Shown here piece by piece: positions 21,151 through 33,380 of a stretch of 64,000 nucleotides of DNA. The DNA lies in the NCBI GenBank assembly GCA_000711775.1, contig ARYC01000528.1, positions 1 to 64,000 on the forward strand. The letters run 5' to 3'. The DNA is from Oxytricha trifallax (lineage: Eukaryota; Ciliophora; Spirotrichea; Sporadotrichida; Oxytrichidae). How positions within the stretch are numbered: position 1 is the first letter of the stretch; each line of letters opens with the position of its first letter. The notes below the pieces were generated by a model. The model searched no databases. It was given only the letters and a program-made list of their open reading frames with translations, and had not been told where the DNA came from. Made by a program: the position numbers and the translations under genes.

Positions 21151-21228
21151 CAAAACCCCAAAACCCCTTAGTGAGGTTTATAAATGCTTTGATTTGTAGG
21201 GTCCTAATTGGGTTAGTATAGAATACGC
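21151..21228 (+). repeat. TBE-4 left terminal inverted repeat
   Basis: Starts with C4A4-type telomere-like sequence, then TTAGTGAGGTTTATAAATGC and the GGGTCCTAATTGGGTT block. Mirrors 24900-24980. Confidence 0.9.
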
Positions 21229-21278
21229 AGATTTTATATGAATTTAATGAATATTTAATAAGTATTAGTGTACTTAAT

Positions 21279-22725
21279 TCAAACAAATTTTATCTGCTTA
21301 TCTTTGTGATACTTCTAGAATCTAGCAGTCTGTAGTTGTTCTAGTATATCATCTAACGATTATCTTGGATATGCTGGAGCTTTTACGATGGCCATATCAA
21401 CTATCTTCTTAATTTCATTGCATATTTCATTATGTTTAATATGTTTAGCTGTCAAACATATTGATTATTTCTCATGTTTTGTTCCTAAGTATGACATACT
21501 TTCCATATCGCACTCTAAGATAATTGCAGCTACCGCTCAAATATTTCATTATACAGAGCCATTTTCCATTTCTCTCTTATTAGGAAGTATCCTGGAAAGA
21601 CTAAAACTTTAGCTAAATTCACTATCTCTTGTCTTATTTCTCTGTTGAAATATATGACTACTACTTCTAAAGGGCAGAGGTTTATCATAACATTTTCAGG
21701 CTTCAAATCTCAATGAACATACACTAGATCATGGAGCTCTTTTACACTCTTCGTCATTTCTGTGAGTATCTCATTCAAATCATCAGGATATCTATTATGA
21801 TAGAGATAATCTCTTAGAGTCATTTCAAATTTCTTGAATCTTCGTGCGATAAAACCATAGCTTAATATGACACCATCTAACTTAAGCAAATTTTTGCAAT
21901 CTTTTCTTTAGGCCTCTCTAAGAATCATGCATTAATTAGCAAATTTATTTTAATATTGCTCGTTCTTAATGAGATGCTTGAATGGATATACCTTGTAAGC
22001 GAATTCATCAAAAACTATAAGTTTTACTTTGTTTGGTACGTCAATATTCAAATAGTTCTCAATACAGCTGCTTATGTCAACTGAATTTAATGCAGGTATA
22101 TACATTGCTCTCTCTTATAAGCATGCGATATACATACCATTTGCTGGTTGGTTCATTGACTCCAATCGCTTCTATCTCTTAAGTATCACCTACTATTCTT
22201 TATATGACTCTAGAGAGTTATTTTTTCTTTTAGCAGGTACATGCTTTTAAGTCTCCTCATCTTTAATCAGGAATTCGCTTAAATGAATGCTTTTGCATAT
22301 GCCTCTTTACTTTGCCTGAGTGAGTATAAGACTTCATGAATGTTGTGCACTAATATCTACCATCTACTTTATCATGCTCAAAGTAGATTTTAGCTCTCCC
22401 AGAGTGTACCTCTTTGATATGTCTCTTCAAGCTAGACTCAGTTGAGAAGAAATTTTAGCAGTCTTCACATTAAAATGTTTTTATTTTTTCTATTGATTGC
22501 TGTTCCTTATCTTCCTCAACCAATTCAACTTATGTCTAAACTCCCATCTCTTCACTCTACTTCTTGCTTTAAACTTAAATTTTAAAGACCTCGGCTTCAA
22601 ACTAGAGTTCTTAGCTCAACCTCCTTTTTAATATAAATTACTTCTGGTTTCTTTGAGGACCCAAAGTTGAGCAATGATTAACCTGTTCCAAGAGAAACTG
22701 CCTTACGATTTAAGTTAGCCGCCAT
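21279..22725 (-). CDS. TBE-4 57-kDa zinc-finger/kinase protein
   Basis: ATG at 22725 (MAANLNRKAVSLGTGQSLL), TGA at 21279-21281 (tail KDKQIKFV). About 480 codons, matching the 57-kDa size. C2H2 fingers occupy the first third (CEDC...KRHIKEVH and CTTFMKSYTHSGKVKRHMQK). The kinase-like domain follows. A one-base loss near residue 38 (between RTL and FEAEVF) breaks the frame, and the cysteine of the second finger is Phe here, so this copy is damaged. Divergent from the 22-kDa gene across ~300 bp. Confidence 0.85.
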
Positions 22726-23027
22726 GTTTAAATTCAAATTTAAATTTCTATTATAATGCTCTAATAACCTCTCTAGTTATAGTTACACTGTAAAGGAGCT
22801 GGCACTGCAACAACAATGGTTGATTCTTAGGTGTTAGACATCATATTTATACTTAGTTTATAGCTATAAATTTTATAATTTTATGCTTAATATTTTTAAT
22901 ATTCGTACCAACTTCGAAAAATTTCAGGTTAGTACTAGTATCATATTTAGTAGTAAGTTTTTAAACAATAGGATCCAGAAGTCTATAAATTATAATTTAA
23001 AATTCATTAATAGGAAGAGGAACAAAG

Positions 23028-23817
23028 ATGGAATCACTCAATGATCAAATGAAAAGAGTTGAGGCTCAAGAAATGATCTCAAGATTCAGAAGTAAAGAAG
23101 ATCTCTATCGATACCTAACTTTACATGGTAAGATAACTTGATGACTATTAACATATTATACAGTTGGTTTATTCCTTCCAACTATGGAAGGTACCAAAAT
23201 TTCATTCTTGAAAGCAATACTTTGTGAGGAGAAGAAAGCTTTTAAAAATAAAGAGATTAAACTAATAGAAATTCCCAACTACCCTGAGATTTCAGTCACT
23301 AATCTTTATGAGGATGCCATGTAAGATGAGGAAGTGGTAGTTTACCTTCCTACCAAGAAACAACTCTCTAATAAACTACCAGAGAGGAACTTTTTCTTTG
23401 GTGTTCTTGGCACAATAAAAGTGGAGTATCTCAGAGAAATAATTAAAGAAGCACATAATAAACGATATTTTATCTCTTATGAATATTAATAAAAGCAAGG
23501 CATACTTATAAGCAAGACTTGGCTCGCAGAGCATAAGAAGCATTCATTCCTCTCTAGTAAGAATTGATTCATAACTTTTTAGGGAAACTTGGAACTGGTA
23601 TATTCCTAATGAAAGGGCATGCGAAGGTTAATAGAGATAGAAAACAGCAGACAATTCATGAAGTGAGCAAGAGACTTTACAAAGATATTTAAAAGTCAGA
23701 TGAAATGAACATAGATGCAGGACCTGCCACTAAGAGAAGAAATATGGGCCCAAGCAAGCCATAAGAAGAGGAGAAGAAAGAGAAGCCAAATCAATTTCTG
23801 GTTTAATTTAATATGTG
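23028..23817 (+). CDS. TBE-4 22-kDa protein with two tiny introns
   Basis: ATG 23028 (MESLNDQMKRVEAQEMISRF), TGA 23815-23817. Intron 1 is 23128-23163 (36 nt, GTAAGATAAC...TATACAG); intron 2 is 23557-23582 (26 nt, GTAAGAATTG...TTTTTAG). Spliced, the frame is open throughout: LPTMEGTKISFLKAILCEEK, YLPTKKQLSNKLPERNFFFG, KLGTGIFLMKGHAKVNRDRK, ending in a Lys/Glu-rich tail (PQEEEKKEKPNQFLV). This is the only 22-kDa copy here that looks intact. No domain recognised. It ends 7 bp from the transposase stop, tail to tail. Confidence 0.85.
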
Positions 23818-23824
23818 AACTTAG

Positions 23825-24879
23825 TCACTCATTTAAATCTAAAACTTATTTATAAACATTCATTCTTCCTTTCCTTGCACATATTGTAGTCTTATCTTTA
23901 TTCATTCGCTTGCAACTACTTTAAATTAAGTCTACTGTATCGATTGGTAAATCATGCATTAGATGATATAGCTGTAGCTTCTTGTAGTAAGTCTTGATTT
24001 AACTCCAGTAAAATTCAATTCCATTAAATTATGGCTATAAGGAATGTTGTATACAGGAGTTATGTTTAACTCCTCATAAGCTTTCTTAGATTCCTTAGTA
24101 TTATGAACTGATAAGTTATCAACAAACAAGATGATTTCTTAGTTGCTATACATCTCTCTGAGCTTATGCAAGAACTCAATATACTGCCTCTCGCTTAATA
24201 GAGCGAGGATGAATGACATAACTTTCTTAGCCTGAATCTTCGCTAATACCAGCTAAATTTGCATGCCTGACAACCTTTACTTTTTAGTCATAAACCTCTA
24301 TGTTATCATACTTCTTGTATCATGACTTATTAATAAAGGTGTTGAAGGAAAACACAGCTTCATCAGCGTATATGAACTTGATGTTATTAGTGATAGCTCT
24401 CTGCATTTAATCATATATAAAGTTTAAATTATTACTATAAAATGGTACTGTAAAATTAATCACTCTGTTGACAGTCATTAAAGTAAACCATTTCTTCTAT
24501 AAATGTTGGCTTTATTTTAAGGAAAGATACGAATGTCAGGAAACTTGCGATGAAACATTACAACTCGTTAGTCCAGAGGATAGTGTGCCCATTACTTAAG
24601 CGTCTTAGAATCACAGAGGTAGTCAATATGGGTCTGAGAGAACTTTTATTTTCTTGCTGGATGTTTTCAAGATTCAGAATTAAAATGCTAAACAGCTAAC
24701 AGACAGTGATACCTAACAGTTGAGGTACTCTTTTATAAGAGCTTAGCTATAGCTGCATAATTATGCACTGGTTTGACTTAGTCTATGTTTATACTCGTAC
24801 CATACCTAAGTTTAAGCAATAAATCTAAATATTTCTCATCATATATAGACCCTAAATTTCGCTAATTTCTATTTCTCAT
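23825..24879 (-). CDS. TBE-4 42-kDa DDE transposase, frameshifted
   Basis: ATG 24879 (MRNRNQRNLGSIYDEKYLDL), TGA 23825-23827. The N-terminal exon ends near STSTVR, where a GTATCACTG...TTTAG segment matches the probable intron of TBE-3. Motifs: FIYADEAVFSFNTFINKS (first Asp) and ILFVDNLSVH (second Asp). The Glu-containing block is shifted by loss of one C (IPYSHNLMELNFTG instead of NGIEFYW). Other shifts and TGAs lie near 24440 and 24260. A broken DDE transposase of the Tc1/mariner-IS630 superfamily. Confidence 0.85.
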
Positions 24880-24983
24880 TTTGCAAATTGGCCTAATTTC
24901 TCTACTAACCCCAATAAGACCCCAACTATACTCTACAAATCAAAGCACTTATAAATCTCACTAAGGGTTTTAGGGTTTTGAAT

Positions 24984-25790
24984 AGAGTTACTGTTAAACA
25001 CTCCGAATAAACAAATCTTTTATAATGAATAAATAATTGACTGTAAATTGACAAGTTAGGAGCAGTTAGATTAGTGCAGAAAATCTTTTTAATGTGATTA
25101 TTCATGAACTTTTAAATATAACCTTAATATAAAAAATCAAAAGTGAACATAATATAAAAACACCATATTAATAAACAGAGTAAACTCTTCCAAGTTTACT
25201 AATAAGTACAATTAATATCACTGAAAGAATTACTGAAAATGCAATGAAGAATAAGCTGCATTGAAGTTAATTTTTTTTGATATCTACAATTATTACATTT
25301 TTTTCTTAAGTATAGTTAAAGGGAATGTTAATTGATTGTTAATGGCTCTTATTGAATTGATTGATAGTCAGGAATATATAGTATTGATTCTTCAATACAT
25401 GGCATGCAAAGTGCTCTTGTTAATGTAGCAATCATTATTAAACGGGTAATAATAATGGAAAAATAGTATTTAATTAATAAATTTAATATAACAAATGATT
25501 AAATTGAATAGTTGGAGTGTGTAAATAGAGAGAGCAAGTTAATTCTAAATGCGTTTTTTTATTAATTATAGAAAAATGAGTAGTTTCTAAAATATTTATA
25601 GATACGTTAAATAGATTAATTAAATAGTTTTCATTATAAATAATGTCTTATTCTTTCATTTATTCCTTAATTCCTCACCATAAAGCACTTGTTTTTCCTA
25701 GCAATATTTCTAATTAATTATTAATTATATTTTAAATCAAATCGAATCACATACTTCCTAGTGGATGAATGATTTTTGTTTATAACTAAT
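24984..25790. other. AT-rich DNA, nothing recognised
   Basis: No supportable feature. Confidence 0.5.
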
Positions 25791-25793
25791 TGT

Positions 25794-25990
25794 GAGTTAT
25801 CTGTTACGATAAATTTAGATGCCTAGGAACAGTTTGGTCTCAGCACTGGTTTAGCAATAGACCTATATTAGTATTACAACTTCAGTGTCAGTGATAATCC
25901 CGTACAAAATAGGCATTTGCTTCTTTAGAGGACATATTCTTCGCATTTTGCTTCATTAGAAACTGTGCAATGCTGTTGCTTCATATATTC
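25794..25990 (+). CDS. Candidate coding segment (MDS/exon), unknown gene
   Basis: The plus frame INLDAQEQFGLSTGLAIDLY, then QYYNFSVSDNPVQNRHLLLQ, then RTYSSHFASLETVQ is open and of balanced composition inside AT-rich DNA, with three Gln from TAG. No start or stop lies close by, as expected for an internal macronuclear-destined segment bounded by IESs. No family recognised. Confidence 0.35.
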
Positions 25991-26789
25991 TAAATAAGAA
26001 CAATTTAAAAGATTATAATTTTAAATTGAATTTAACAAATCAGTATAAATAATTTGTTAAATTAATAACATAATAATTAACTTAAGATAGTCCATAGAAT
26101 TTTTGCTCTTATTTATTGTTGAAAATAATAAATTTTTATGTAAAACTAAAAGACAAAATTAATTGTATGTAACTAAGAAGTGATTTAAGTTATAACAAAA
26201 AGAAGTACCTGATATCAATGTAAAAAAGTCATTTGGTCTTTAATAAACATATATAATAAAGAATATAAAGTTATTTAAGTTTTTATTAGGTATTAATTTG
26301 TACATTTATTTGATAGGTTCTCTATTTAATATTATTAATGTTAAATGTTAAATCATATTCAAAAGTTCATGAGTAATTATATCTCAGTTTTTATTTATAT
26401 ACGCTATTATTCGTGTTGTTAATATTAAGAAAAATTTGGTGCCTCAACAAATACATAAATTGTGAACTTCATAATCAGATTCTAAAATATTCAAACTAAA
26501 GTATTAAATATTTGATAACAACATAAATATTTATAATAAATTGCAAATTTCACATCTTAAATTGCTACTTATACAGTATTTACTCATAATATTTGATATT
26601 GTAAACTTAAGAATAGACAATTTAAATGAGGCATCAAGTCACTAATAAAGTAAGAAATAGCGAAACTTTAATTTTGCTTTCTCATTTGGATGAATTACTA
26701 TATAAAATTAATAAATATAATGAGTATATAAAGAATTTAATTAACAGATAATGGTAAAATTTAATGTTTAACAACTTAATAGTGATTTA

Positions 26790-27765
26790 TAAATAGCGAA
26801 ATACAATTTCTTACAACTTATAGTATCTTCTTATCTTCTCATCATCTGGTATTTATCATCTTAACTTGCTTGATTCTCTGAATTCTCATGTTCATTCTTG
26901 AGTGTGTTTAGATTTGTTTTTGCTTCTGCTAAATCTCGCCTTTGACTCTTCAATAAATAATTCCATTTACAATTCTACTCAGTTCCTGAGAACCAACTCA
27001 CCCCATAAGCCTATCTATGAGATAATTTTCGCATTATGAGTTCCACTCTCTTCAAGCTTTTCATGCTGTAGGGTTTCGTTACTTCTTATTCTTATTATCT
27101 TTATCGTCTTTACTTCGACTGCAATCCCCGATTTTCTAATTTCAAGTTTCATGAGACCTACTTCAAACTTGAACATGAGATAGTAATATTTTTCATGCTT
27201 ACCCAATACTTGGCGAAGATCTGGAAGATAGGTTTTCCCACAAGTCACAGAGATAGGTGGTTTGTTATTTGCATTGCCATCACTCTACAGTCCTCTGGAT
27301 CTAATACTTGGCTTATTTCAGGTTCTTTGACAATCTTGTTAGGAGCATAAGCTCTCCATATTATCTCTACTATTATAATATTGATCTATTCCTTGTATTT
27401 CTAAATTAAAGCCAAGTTTAAACCTTTTTTCTTTAGTCATATACCTCCATGGCTCTTGACTCTAGGTGATTCTTTGTATGATCCAATTTCTACCGCCTTT
27501 CATACTACTCTGGCAGCTAATTGGAATTATGGTGCTCATTACATTTTGTTTATTTCTCCAGAATTAACCATTCTGCATTTTCCAGTTTGTTGACTCAATG
27601 GTTCTCTCTATTTTAACTCCTCCTATGTCAATGAGGAAGATTGGTGGAAGTATCATTTTAGAGGTCTTTAATTCACTGATCTGAGCCTCTACAACTTAGC
27701 GTAAGCATAACTCCCTAGGTATCTTCATGAAATAATGAATAAACAGTCAATAAATATTTTCTTTT
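26790..27765 (-). pseudogene. Decayed germline gene, family G copy 1
   Basis: About 970 bp reads as coding on the minus strand in successive shifted frames. The N-terminal part starts near 27730 (MKIPRELCLRQVVEAQISEL). Next comes SQVLDPEDCRVMAMQI, then 27248-26960 (CGKTYLPDLRQVLGKHEK, KSGIAVEVKTIKIIRIRS). The C-terminal part is coiled-coil-like (LKSQRRDLAEAKTNLNTLKN). Two or three frame shifts. Shares the pattern [S/N]QV..PE[D/N]C...LP/VP[D/N]L with 57890-58490. Function unknown. Confidence 0.5.
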
Positions 27766-27769
27766 TAAA

Positions 27770-28375
27770 TGTTTAAGTATTATCAACATTAAGAATTGCT
27801 ATTTATATAATAGTAATATTAAAATTATACTTTCTTTGTAAAATATATTTATTTTTATGCTACCTTTTTATTGAAAATACTTCTAGTTTATTTTATTAAA
27901 TTTTAAATAACTACAATTTAAATAAATAATAACATTCCAACACTATTATATACATTTAATTGAATGTAACAAATATTTTTTATTGTTGTATTTAACAATA
28001 TTTTTAGAGTATTTATATTTCCTTGTAAAATATGAAACATCATTTATTCACAAAAGCAACTCTTTCTTATAAGGCCAGAATGAAAGAGATTATAATCTTT
28101 TACATTAGACTAAATATGATTGATTAGCCTAGCAATTTGAATGAACAGAGCAATTGCAATTCAACTATTAACTTTATCAATCATTTTATGCTTTTAATAA
28201 GAATTTATCTCAATAAATTTAAAATCATCTTTATATAATTGATTCGTGATTAATATGATAATTCACAATGTATTTACAAATTATTAACTTTAACATTAAA
28301 CAATGAGCTCTTAAACGAGAATGATTAAATTTACTTTCATAGCACCATAAAAACAATACAACAGTTAAGAAAAAC
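27770..28375. other. AT-rich DNA, nothing recognised
   Basis: No supportable feature. Confidence 0.5.
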
Positions 28376-28379
28376 AGTA

Positions 28380-28571
28380 TCAACATATTTATTTATAACA
28401 TAAAGGAAAGTATGAATTATAGGTGATGTTAGGGTTTGATTGGCCCACAAATTCATCAAAAATCTCATAATCAAACTATTTAGCAAGGTTAAAGCTTGAA
28501 AGTAAATCTATATGCTCCTAGATAATCCACTTATTCATGAAGTTATCAACAGATCCCACAGCCACAGACAT
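28380..28571 (-). CDS. 63-aa ORF or coding segment, unknown
   Basis: ATG 28571, TGA 28380-28382: MSVAVGSVDNFMNKWIIQEH, then IDLLSSFNLAKQFDYEIFDE, then FVGQSNPNITYNS. Acidic, balanced composition, three TAG/TAA-Gln, in AT-rich surroundings. It could be a single exon or macronuclear-destined segment. No domain recognised. Confidence 0.35.
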
Positions 28572-28579
28572 TACTACAC

Positions 28580-29405
28580 ACTTTTAATTGGATATTCTTC
28601 CAATGTTATTTATTCATTCATTGAATATAAATTAGTTACTTTATTAGAGACATCTTTTACTGTAGTTACAAAAAAGTAATAGATCTACTAAGAATATTAC
28701 TAGGAGTTTCATATCATAATTGAATTCTTATTTATAAAAAATTCAAAGAAAATATTTTTAATTCCTCAATACGATTAGGATCATCTTATTTAAAATGAAG
28801 GAAAACTACAAATTATATGATAAACAACATTAAATTACTATATAATTATATTTTGTAAAATATTTAGAATTAGTATAAAGTGAATACTTAAAATGAATAA
28901 AATATATTAAATAAAATGTATTAAAAGACTCATTAGGTGGAAGTTTTAGCTTATCAAAAGCACTCTATAAGTTGTTGGTCTGATTATTAATGATGATTTA
29001 TTGCTTATGAGACATATGATTAATCTGTTTATATATCTAATAATTACATTGATAGTAATTGTCTGTACGCTAAATATACTACTGTTTATATTAAAATATA
29101 TATTTTAATTAGGAAAATTGCAAAATAAAATAAAGATTTAAAAGTGAATAATTGTAACAGCCAATAAATGATTTAAAATACAATTTTTTAAATGAAAAAA
29201 ACGTCATTTTATCGAAGTTTTTAATCTGTTTAATGTTTAAATTTAATTATAGAATTAAATAGTAAATTAATGAAAGAATTAAATTACGATAAACATTATA
29301 AAAGTTAAACGAGAGCAGTATTAGCGTTTAATCTACTTAACTTAATTAAAATAAAGAATTAAAAGGTTTAAACTGATATATAGCAATGTTTAAAATTTTT
29401 ATGAA
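28580..29405. other. AT-rich DNA, nothing recognised
   Basis: No supportable feature. Confidence 0.5.
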
Positions 29406-29409
29406 ATAA

Positions 29410-30640
29410 TATACGGATCTCAAATACATCTAAGAAGTCCTTGTCTGGCAGCCAATATTTATTTTAATCTCATGTTTAACTTTTGTCCAGCACATCCATG
29501 TTCACACTCACAATAATGTTTGCTGCTTTTTCATCATCCTCCCTATCACTCTGATATCACTTGCGCAGGTACTTTGCCATGAATGCGGTAAATGGAAACT
29601 TCTCTCTAGAGGATCTAGAATTGATTGGTAAATGAAACTCGGTAAATCTCACTATTATGAATACGTTGACATAAACTGAATTGGATTTGTCAAATGAAAG
29701 ATCATTGGTTGCTATACTATAAGGTGCTTCTGCAGGCTATCCCAGTGGATCTGTACTCGCTTATTCTCAATCTTCAAATATTTTCTTAATCTTTGTTATA
29801 TTTATTTTCTTTCTAATAAGTGAAAGTAATTTAACCTATCCATTAAGGTGAACTGAAGGATGATTTCAATGGCTGATGCTTTTAAATGAATTTAAGAAGC
29901 TATTTATTACAACACATCACATAATATGAACTCTCTTGAGTATCTCTGTAAATGTAGTCTTCTTAGCACTCTTCTTTTTAGATTAGTTTTCTATATTATT
30001 GCCTAGAAAAACAATTAAATCATTTGTCCATAGCACCTCTTACTGTAGGCTTCAATGTTTCATTCTTATTTTAGCTAAGCTTATTAGAGTTAGTAAGATT
30101 GTTTTAGAGTGATCAGTCAAGAGAAACTTTATCGAAATTACTCCAGCTTGGAATTATTTATGAGTATAAAATGCTTTCTCAGCTTCTTCCCCATCTTCGC
30201 AATTAGTATTAATTCTTTACATCTTTGAAATGACTGTGGTAGAACTCTTCTACGGTCTTGTATTCTCATGTTAGGAACTTAAAGATAAACTTAATAAAAA
30301 TTACCTCAGTAGGGTCACCTTATTTTTTAAGTAATTTATTTTAGTGATCTTTTGGATGGATTTGAACACTTCAGTTAAACAAAGCTTTAACATTTACAAA
30401 TATCAGCTTGAATGTATTTGAATATATTTCATTAATTTAATTAATTTGGAGCAACTGTTCTTGTAGCTTTGATGCCAGCATCTAGTACCCATTATTTATA
30501 GATGTAAGGTAGTTTATATAAAATTTATCTGGGTCCTTATCGGTGTAAAAACAACCTAAAGACTGGCTCTTCTAACAAATTTATATCTTTATACAAAATA
30601 TTTTCTTGTTTTATTTTGGCAAATTCTTGTTTAATGTCCA
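29410..30640 (-). pseudogene. Decayed germline gene of unknown family
   Basis: The minus strand from ATG 30640 (MDIKQEFAKIKQENILYKDI) continues through shifts: DKDPDKFYINYLTSINNGYQ; IHPKDHQNKLLKKQGDPTEV; EYKTVEEFYHSHFKDVKN; CEDGEEAEKAFYTHKQFQAG; and, near 29760-29400, STDPLGQPAEAPYSIATNDL ... SREKFPFTAFMAKYLRK and KYWLPDKDFLDVFEIR. At least four in-frame TGAs and three shifts occur over 1.2 kb, consistent with neutral decay of TAA-Gln, TGG or CGA codons. No recognised domain. Confidence 0.5.
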
Positions 30641-31737
30641 TTATGATATACTATCTTTGCTAGTTTAGAGTAGAATTACAATTATTTTTTGATATATTTA
30701 TAGGCTATACTTAGGAGAAATTGTTTTTTATTTATCTTGAGATGCTCAGAAAATTATATGAGAGAAATTGTTCTATTATTTATTTTAGTAATAATACCCA
30801 ATTAATGATGAATTTTTCTAAAATAGCTGGGGTGAAAGTGGAGGAAAAATTTGTAAAATTACATTGGATAACCTTCAATATGAATCTAACAAATTGATAG
30901 AGGAGTAATCAAGATTGTAAGTAGGGGAAAAGTATGATTAATATAATTATATTAAATTTAATACTTTTAGTTTATTTGTTATTATTTTATATACAAATTG
31001 ATTTTTATTCTTAATCATTTCAATTTAACATATATAATAGTGAATGAGGTCATAGTCCGTATATTCAAAGTCATATTGATTAATTATTTGAAGCATCACC
31101 TTTCTCTCCACTAAAACTATTCCTAATTAATATTTATTACTTTACAGTTAACAAATCAAATTTACTAAATTAATTTGTATATGTATAAATTAAACAGTTT
31201 AACTTTTATTGTTTAAAATAATGTAAATGGTTAAAAATGCTGAATTTAACTTATAGCAAATTCATCTAACTCATAATATTTATAAAATATAATAATTGAA
31301 GAAGAAAATATGAAATTTTACCTACTCAAAGAGGTCAATTTCTCAAAATCCAATTACAACACGAAAATAGTATATTTATCTTCCAATGAATTATTTATAT
31401 GTTTGGGGGATATGATTATTTTTGCAAATAATAAACCACATTAACATTATTTAATATCATTAGAACTATGTATCTTTTAATTTCATAAATTAAAAAATTT
31501 AAAGTCAAAAATACTTGTTTAGGGTAAGATTTGAAAATAAAGAAAGTATAAATTCTTAGCACATCTCTAAAAATGAACAGGATATTTAAAATAAATATTT
31601 TTTTTTATAAAGGTATAATATATGAAAGAAAAATATGGTTAGAGCATTTTTTTTGCATAATTTTTTAATTATTTAATTTAATGATAATGATTATAAGGTT
31701 GTTAGTTTGATATTCTGAAAGAATTTGTACTTTCAAA
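30641..31737. other. AT-rich DNA, nothing recognised
   Basis: No supportable feature. Confidence 0.5.
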
Positions 31738-32213
31738 ATTAGGGGAGGGATGTTTCCTGCCAATGTTTATGATAACAAAAAAATTTTAGGGAAGTTTCCT
31801 GTCAAGAAAATTTTATATTTTCTTTATGCAATTTTAATTTTTGACAAACTTAAACACATTTTATGATTTTTATATACTCATGATTCAATCAATTTATTCT
31901 ACCACTCATGAAGTTTCTGCTTCATAGCATACGATATTTTATCATTATATCTTTTTGTTGTCTATTTATTTTTCAAAATTTTTAGTAAGAATAAAAATAA
32001 AAATATCGTACTATATCTAAAATTATGATATTAGATATAATTGTATTTTATCTATTTTAACTCTTATTAAATGTTAAACTTATCCTATAGACATTTAATG
32101 AGGTAAAAAATTGTTAATTCAAAAATTTTTAATTTAATTAATATTAATAATTTTATTTATATTTACTTGACAGGAAACTTCCCTCTTGTCAGGAAACTTC
32201 CCCCCCCAAAATT
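31738..32213. mobile_element. Foldback element, GGGAAGTTTCCTG family, copy 1
   Basis: Left end GGGGAGGGATGTTTCCTGCC, with a second copy GGGAAGTTTCCTGTCAAG 50 bp inside. Right end CTTGACAGGAAACTTCCC, then CTTGTCAGGAAACTTCCCCC. So each end carries two tandem copies of the motif. The interior is AT-rich with no ORF. Related copy at 15570-16062. Confidence 0.7.
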
Positions 32214-32915
32214 ATATTAAAAATAATATTATTATTTTCTATTTTAAACTAGATAAACGAGTGAAGAGAGATGGAACTAAAATGCACCCTTAAGTATTAC
32301 ATAGACGGTAGAAGATTGAATAAACTAAGAAAACAGCAAATTCAATTAATGTTTCCCATAGAATAACTTTAAATATATTCAATAAATAAAAGTCAAGATT
32401 TTTGAATTTAATTTTGAAAGTGAAAATTACTAATCAGTTTCAAGCAGCAATAATTAAATTTTAGTAAAACATTTTAATCACTATTATAGCGGATAATATA
32501 CCGTAATAATCTTCCATCAATTAACTCATCTACGAATTATTTATAAATCAATTGGTAATTCAGAAATCAATATATATATATATATAATGATTCATTATTT
32601 AATATTTTGAATGTAAAATAATAACTATATTACACTATTTGCAAAATAAAGAATGAAACATAATAAAATATATTTAATTAAAAATAATTCATATATATAT
32701 ATATAATTAAAGATGACTTATTAATATTTAAAAGATAATTCTCACAAAAATCTAAGCTAGCATAATTAAAAATAATAAATCTTTTAATCGATTTTATTTT
32801 AAATCAAAACATATAGTGAAAATATATTAATAGAAGAAATAGATTTTTAATAAAAAATACTTTTCTCAGGATAAAACTTTAATAATAAAAGGTTATTAAT
32901 TATAAATATTTAAAT
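32214..32915. other. AT-rich DNA with AT microsatellites
   Basis: (TA)n tracts near 32571-32586 and 32690-32705. No genes recognised. Confidence 0.5.
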
Positions 32916-32918
32916 TTA

Positions 32919-33380
32919 ATGTTATTAAATGAGTATGCATGCTTTTATTTGACCTATCCCATTCTAAATTATTTAAATAGCACATGTGAAATTCTAAATT
33001 GCATATGTTTGACTTTTAATTTAAGTTGTAATAAAACGCAGAATAGATTAATTAATTATATAAAATCAATAAAAAATAAAGTGGATCTAAACATTAATAA
33101 TGAATGCTATGATTAAATTCCAACATTCTTGCAGCTTAAATAATACGAAGCTAATGAAGATACATTTAAGCATCAAGTAAATTTCAAATAACCATGTTAA
33201 AATTATAATATTTAATCAGATATATGTTTTGTTTTATATGTAAATTCAATATTACTCACCAGTTTTATTAATATTATTAAATTGAATAATTATTTCTTGG
33301 GGACTGGAATATATGAATTTATTAAATTGATTAATGACTCTATCACATAGAAATATTCTAACAAAAAGATTTCTATTTGA
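32919..33380 (+). CDS. 153-codon ORF in AT-rich DNA, doubtful
   Basis: Open to TGA in the ciliate code: MLLNEYACFYLTYPILNYLN ... ECYDQIPTFLQLKQYEANED ... The first 65 codons contain no TAA/TAG. The AT-rich composition and lack of any recognisable domain make a chance frame possible. Confidence 0.22.

Larger units (their letters stand above)
21148..24983. mobile_element. TBE-4: full-length TBE with AAT target duplication
   Basis: The element spans 21151-24980 (3830 bp) with AAT on each side (21148-21150, 24981-24983). The left end is CAAAACCCCAAAACCCCTTA; the right end is CTAAGGGTTTTAGGGTTTTG. Contents: 57-kDa (minus), 22-kDa (plus), transposase (minus). The matching duplication and well-preserved ends make it the clearest copy in the window. 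A few frameshifts are present, so it is probably not autonomous. Confidence 0.95.

Noticed and set aside
21148-21175. C4A4 repeats as a chromosome telomere
   Set aside because: Only about two repeats, internal, and paired with an inverted copy 3.8 kb away with matching AAT flanks: a TBE terminus, not a telomere.
29570-29620. CW-type zinc finger (CHECGKWKLL) on the plus strand
   Set aside because: The remaining CW residues are absent, in-frame TGAs follow at once, and the minus strand carries the longer coherent coding sequence.
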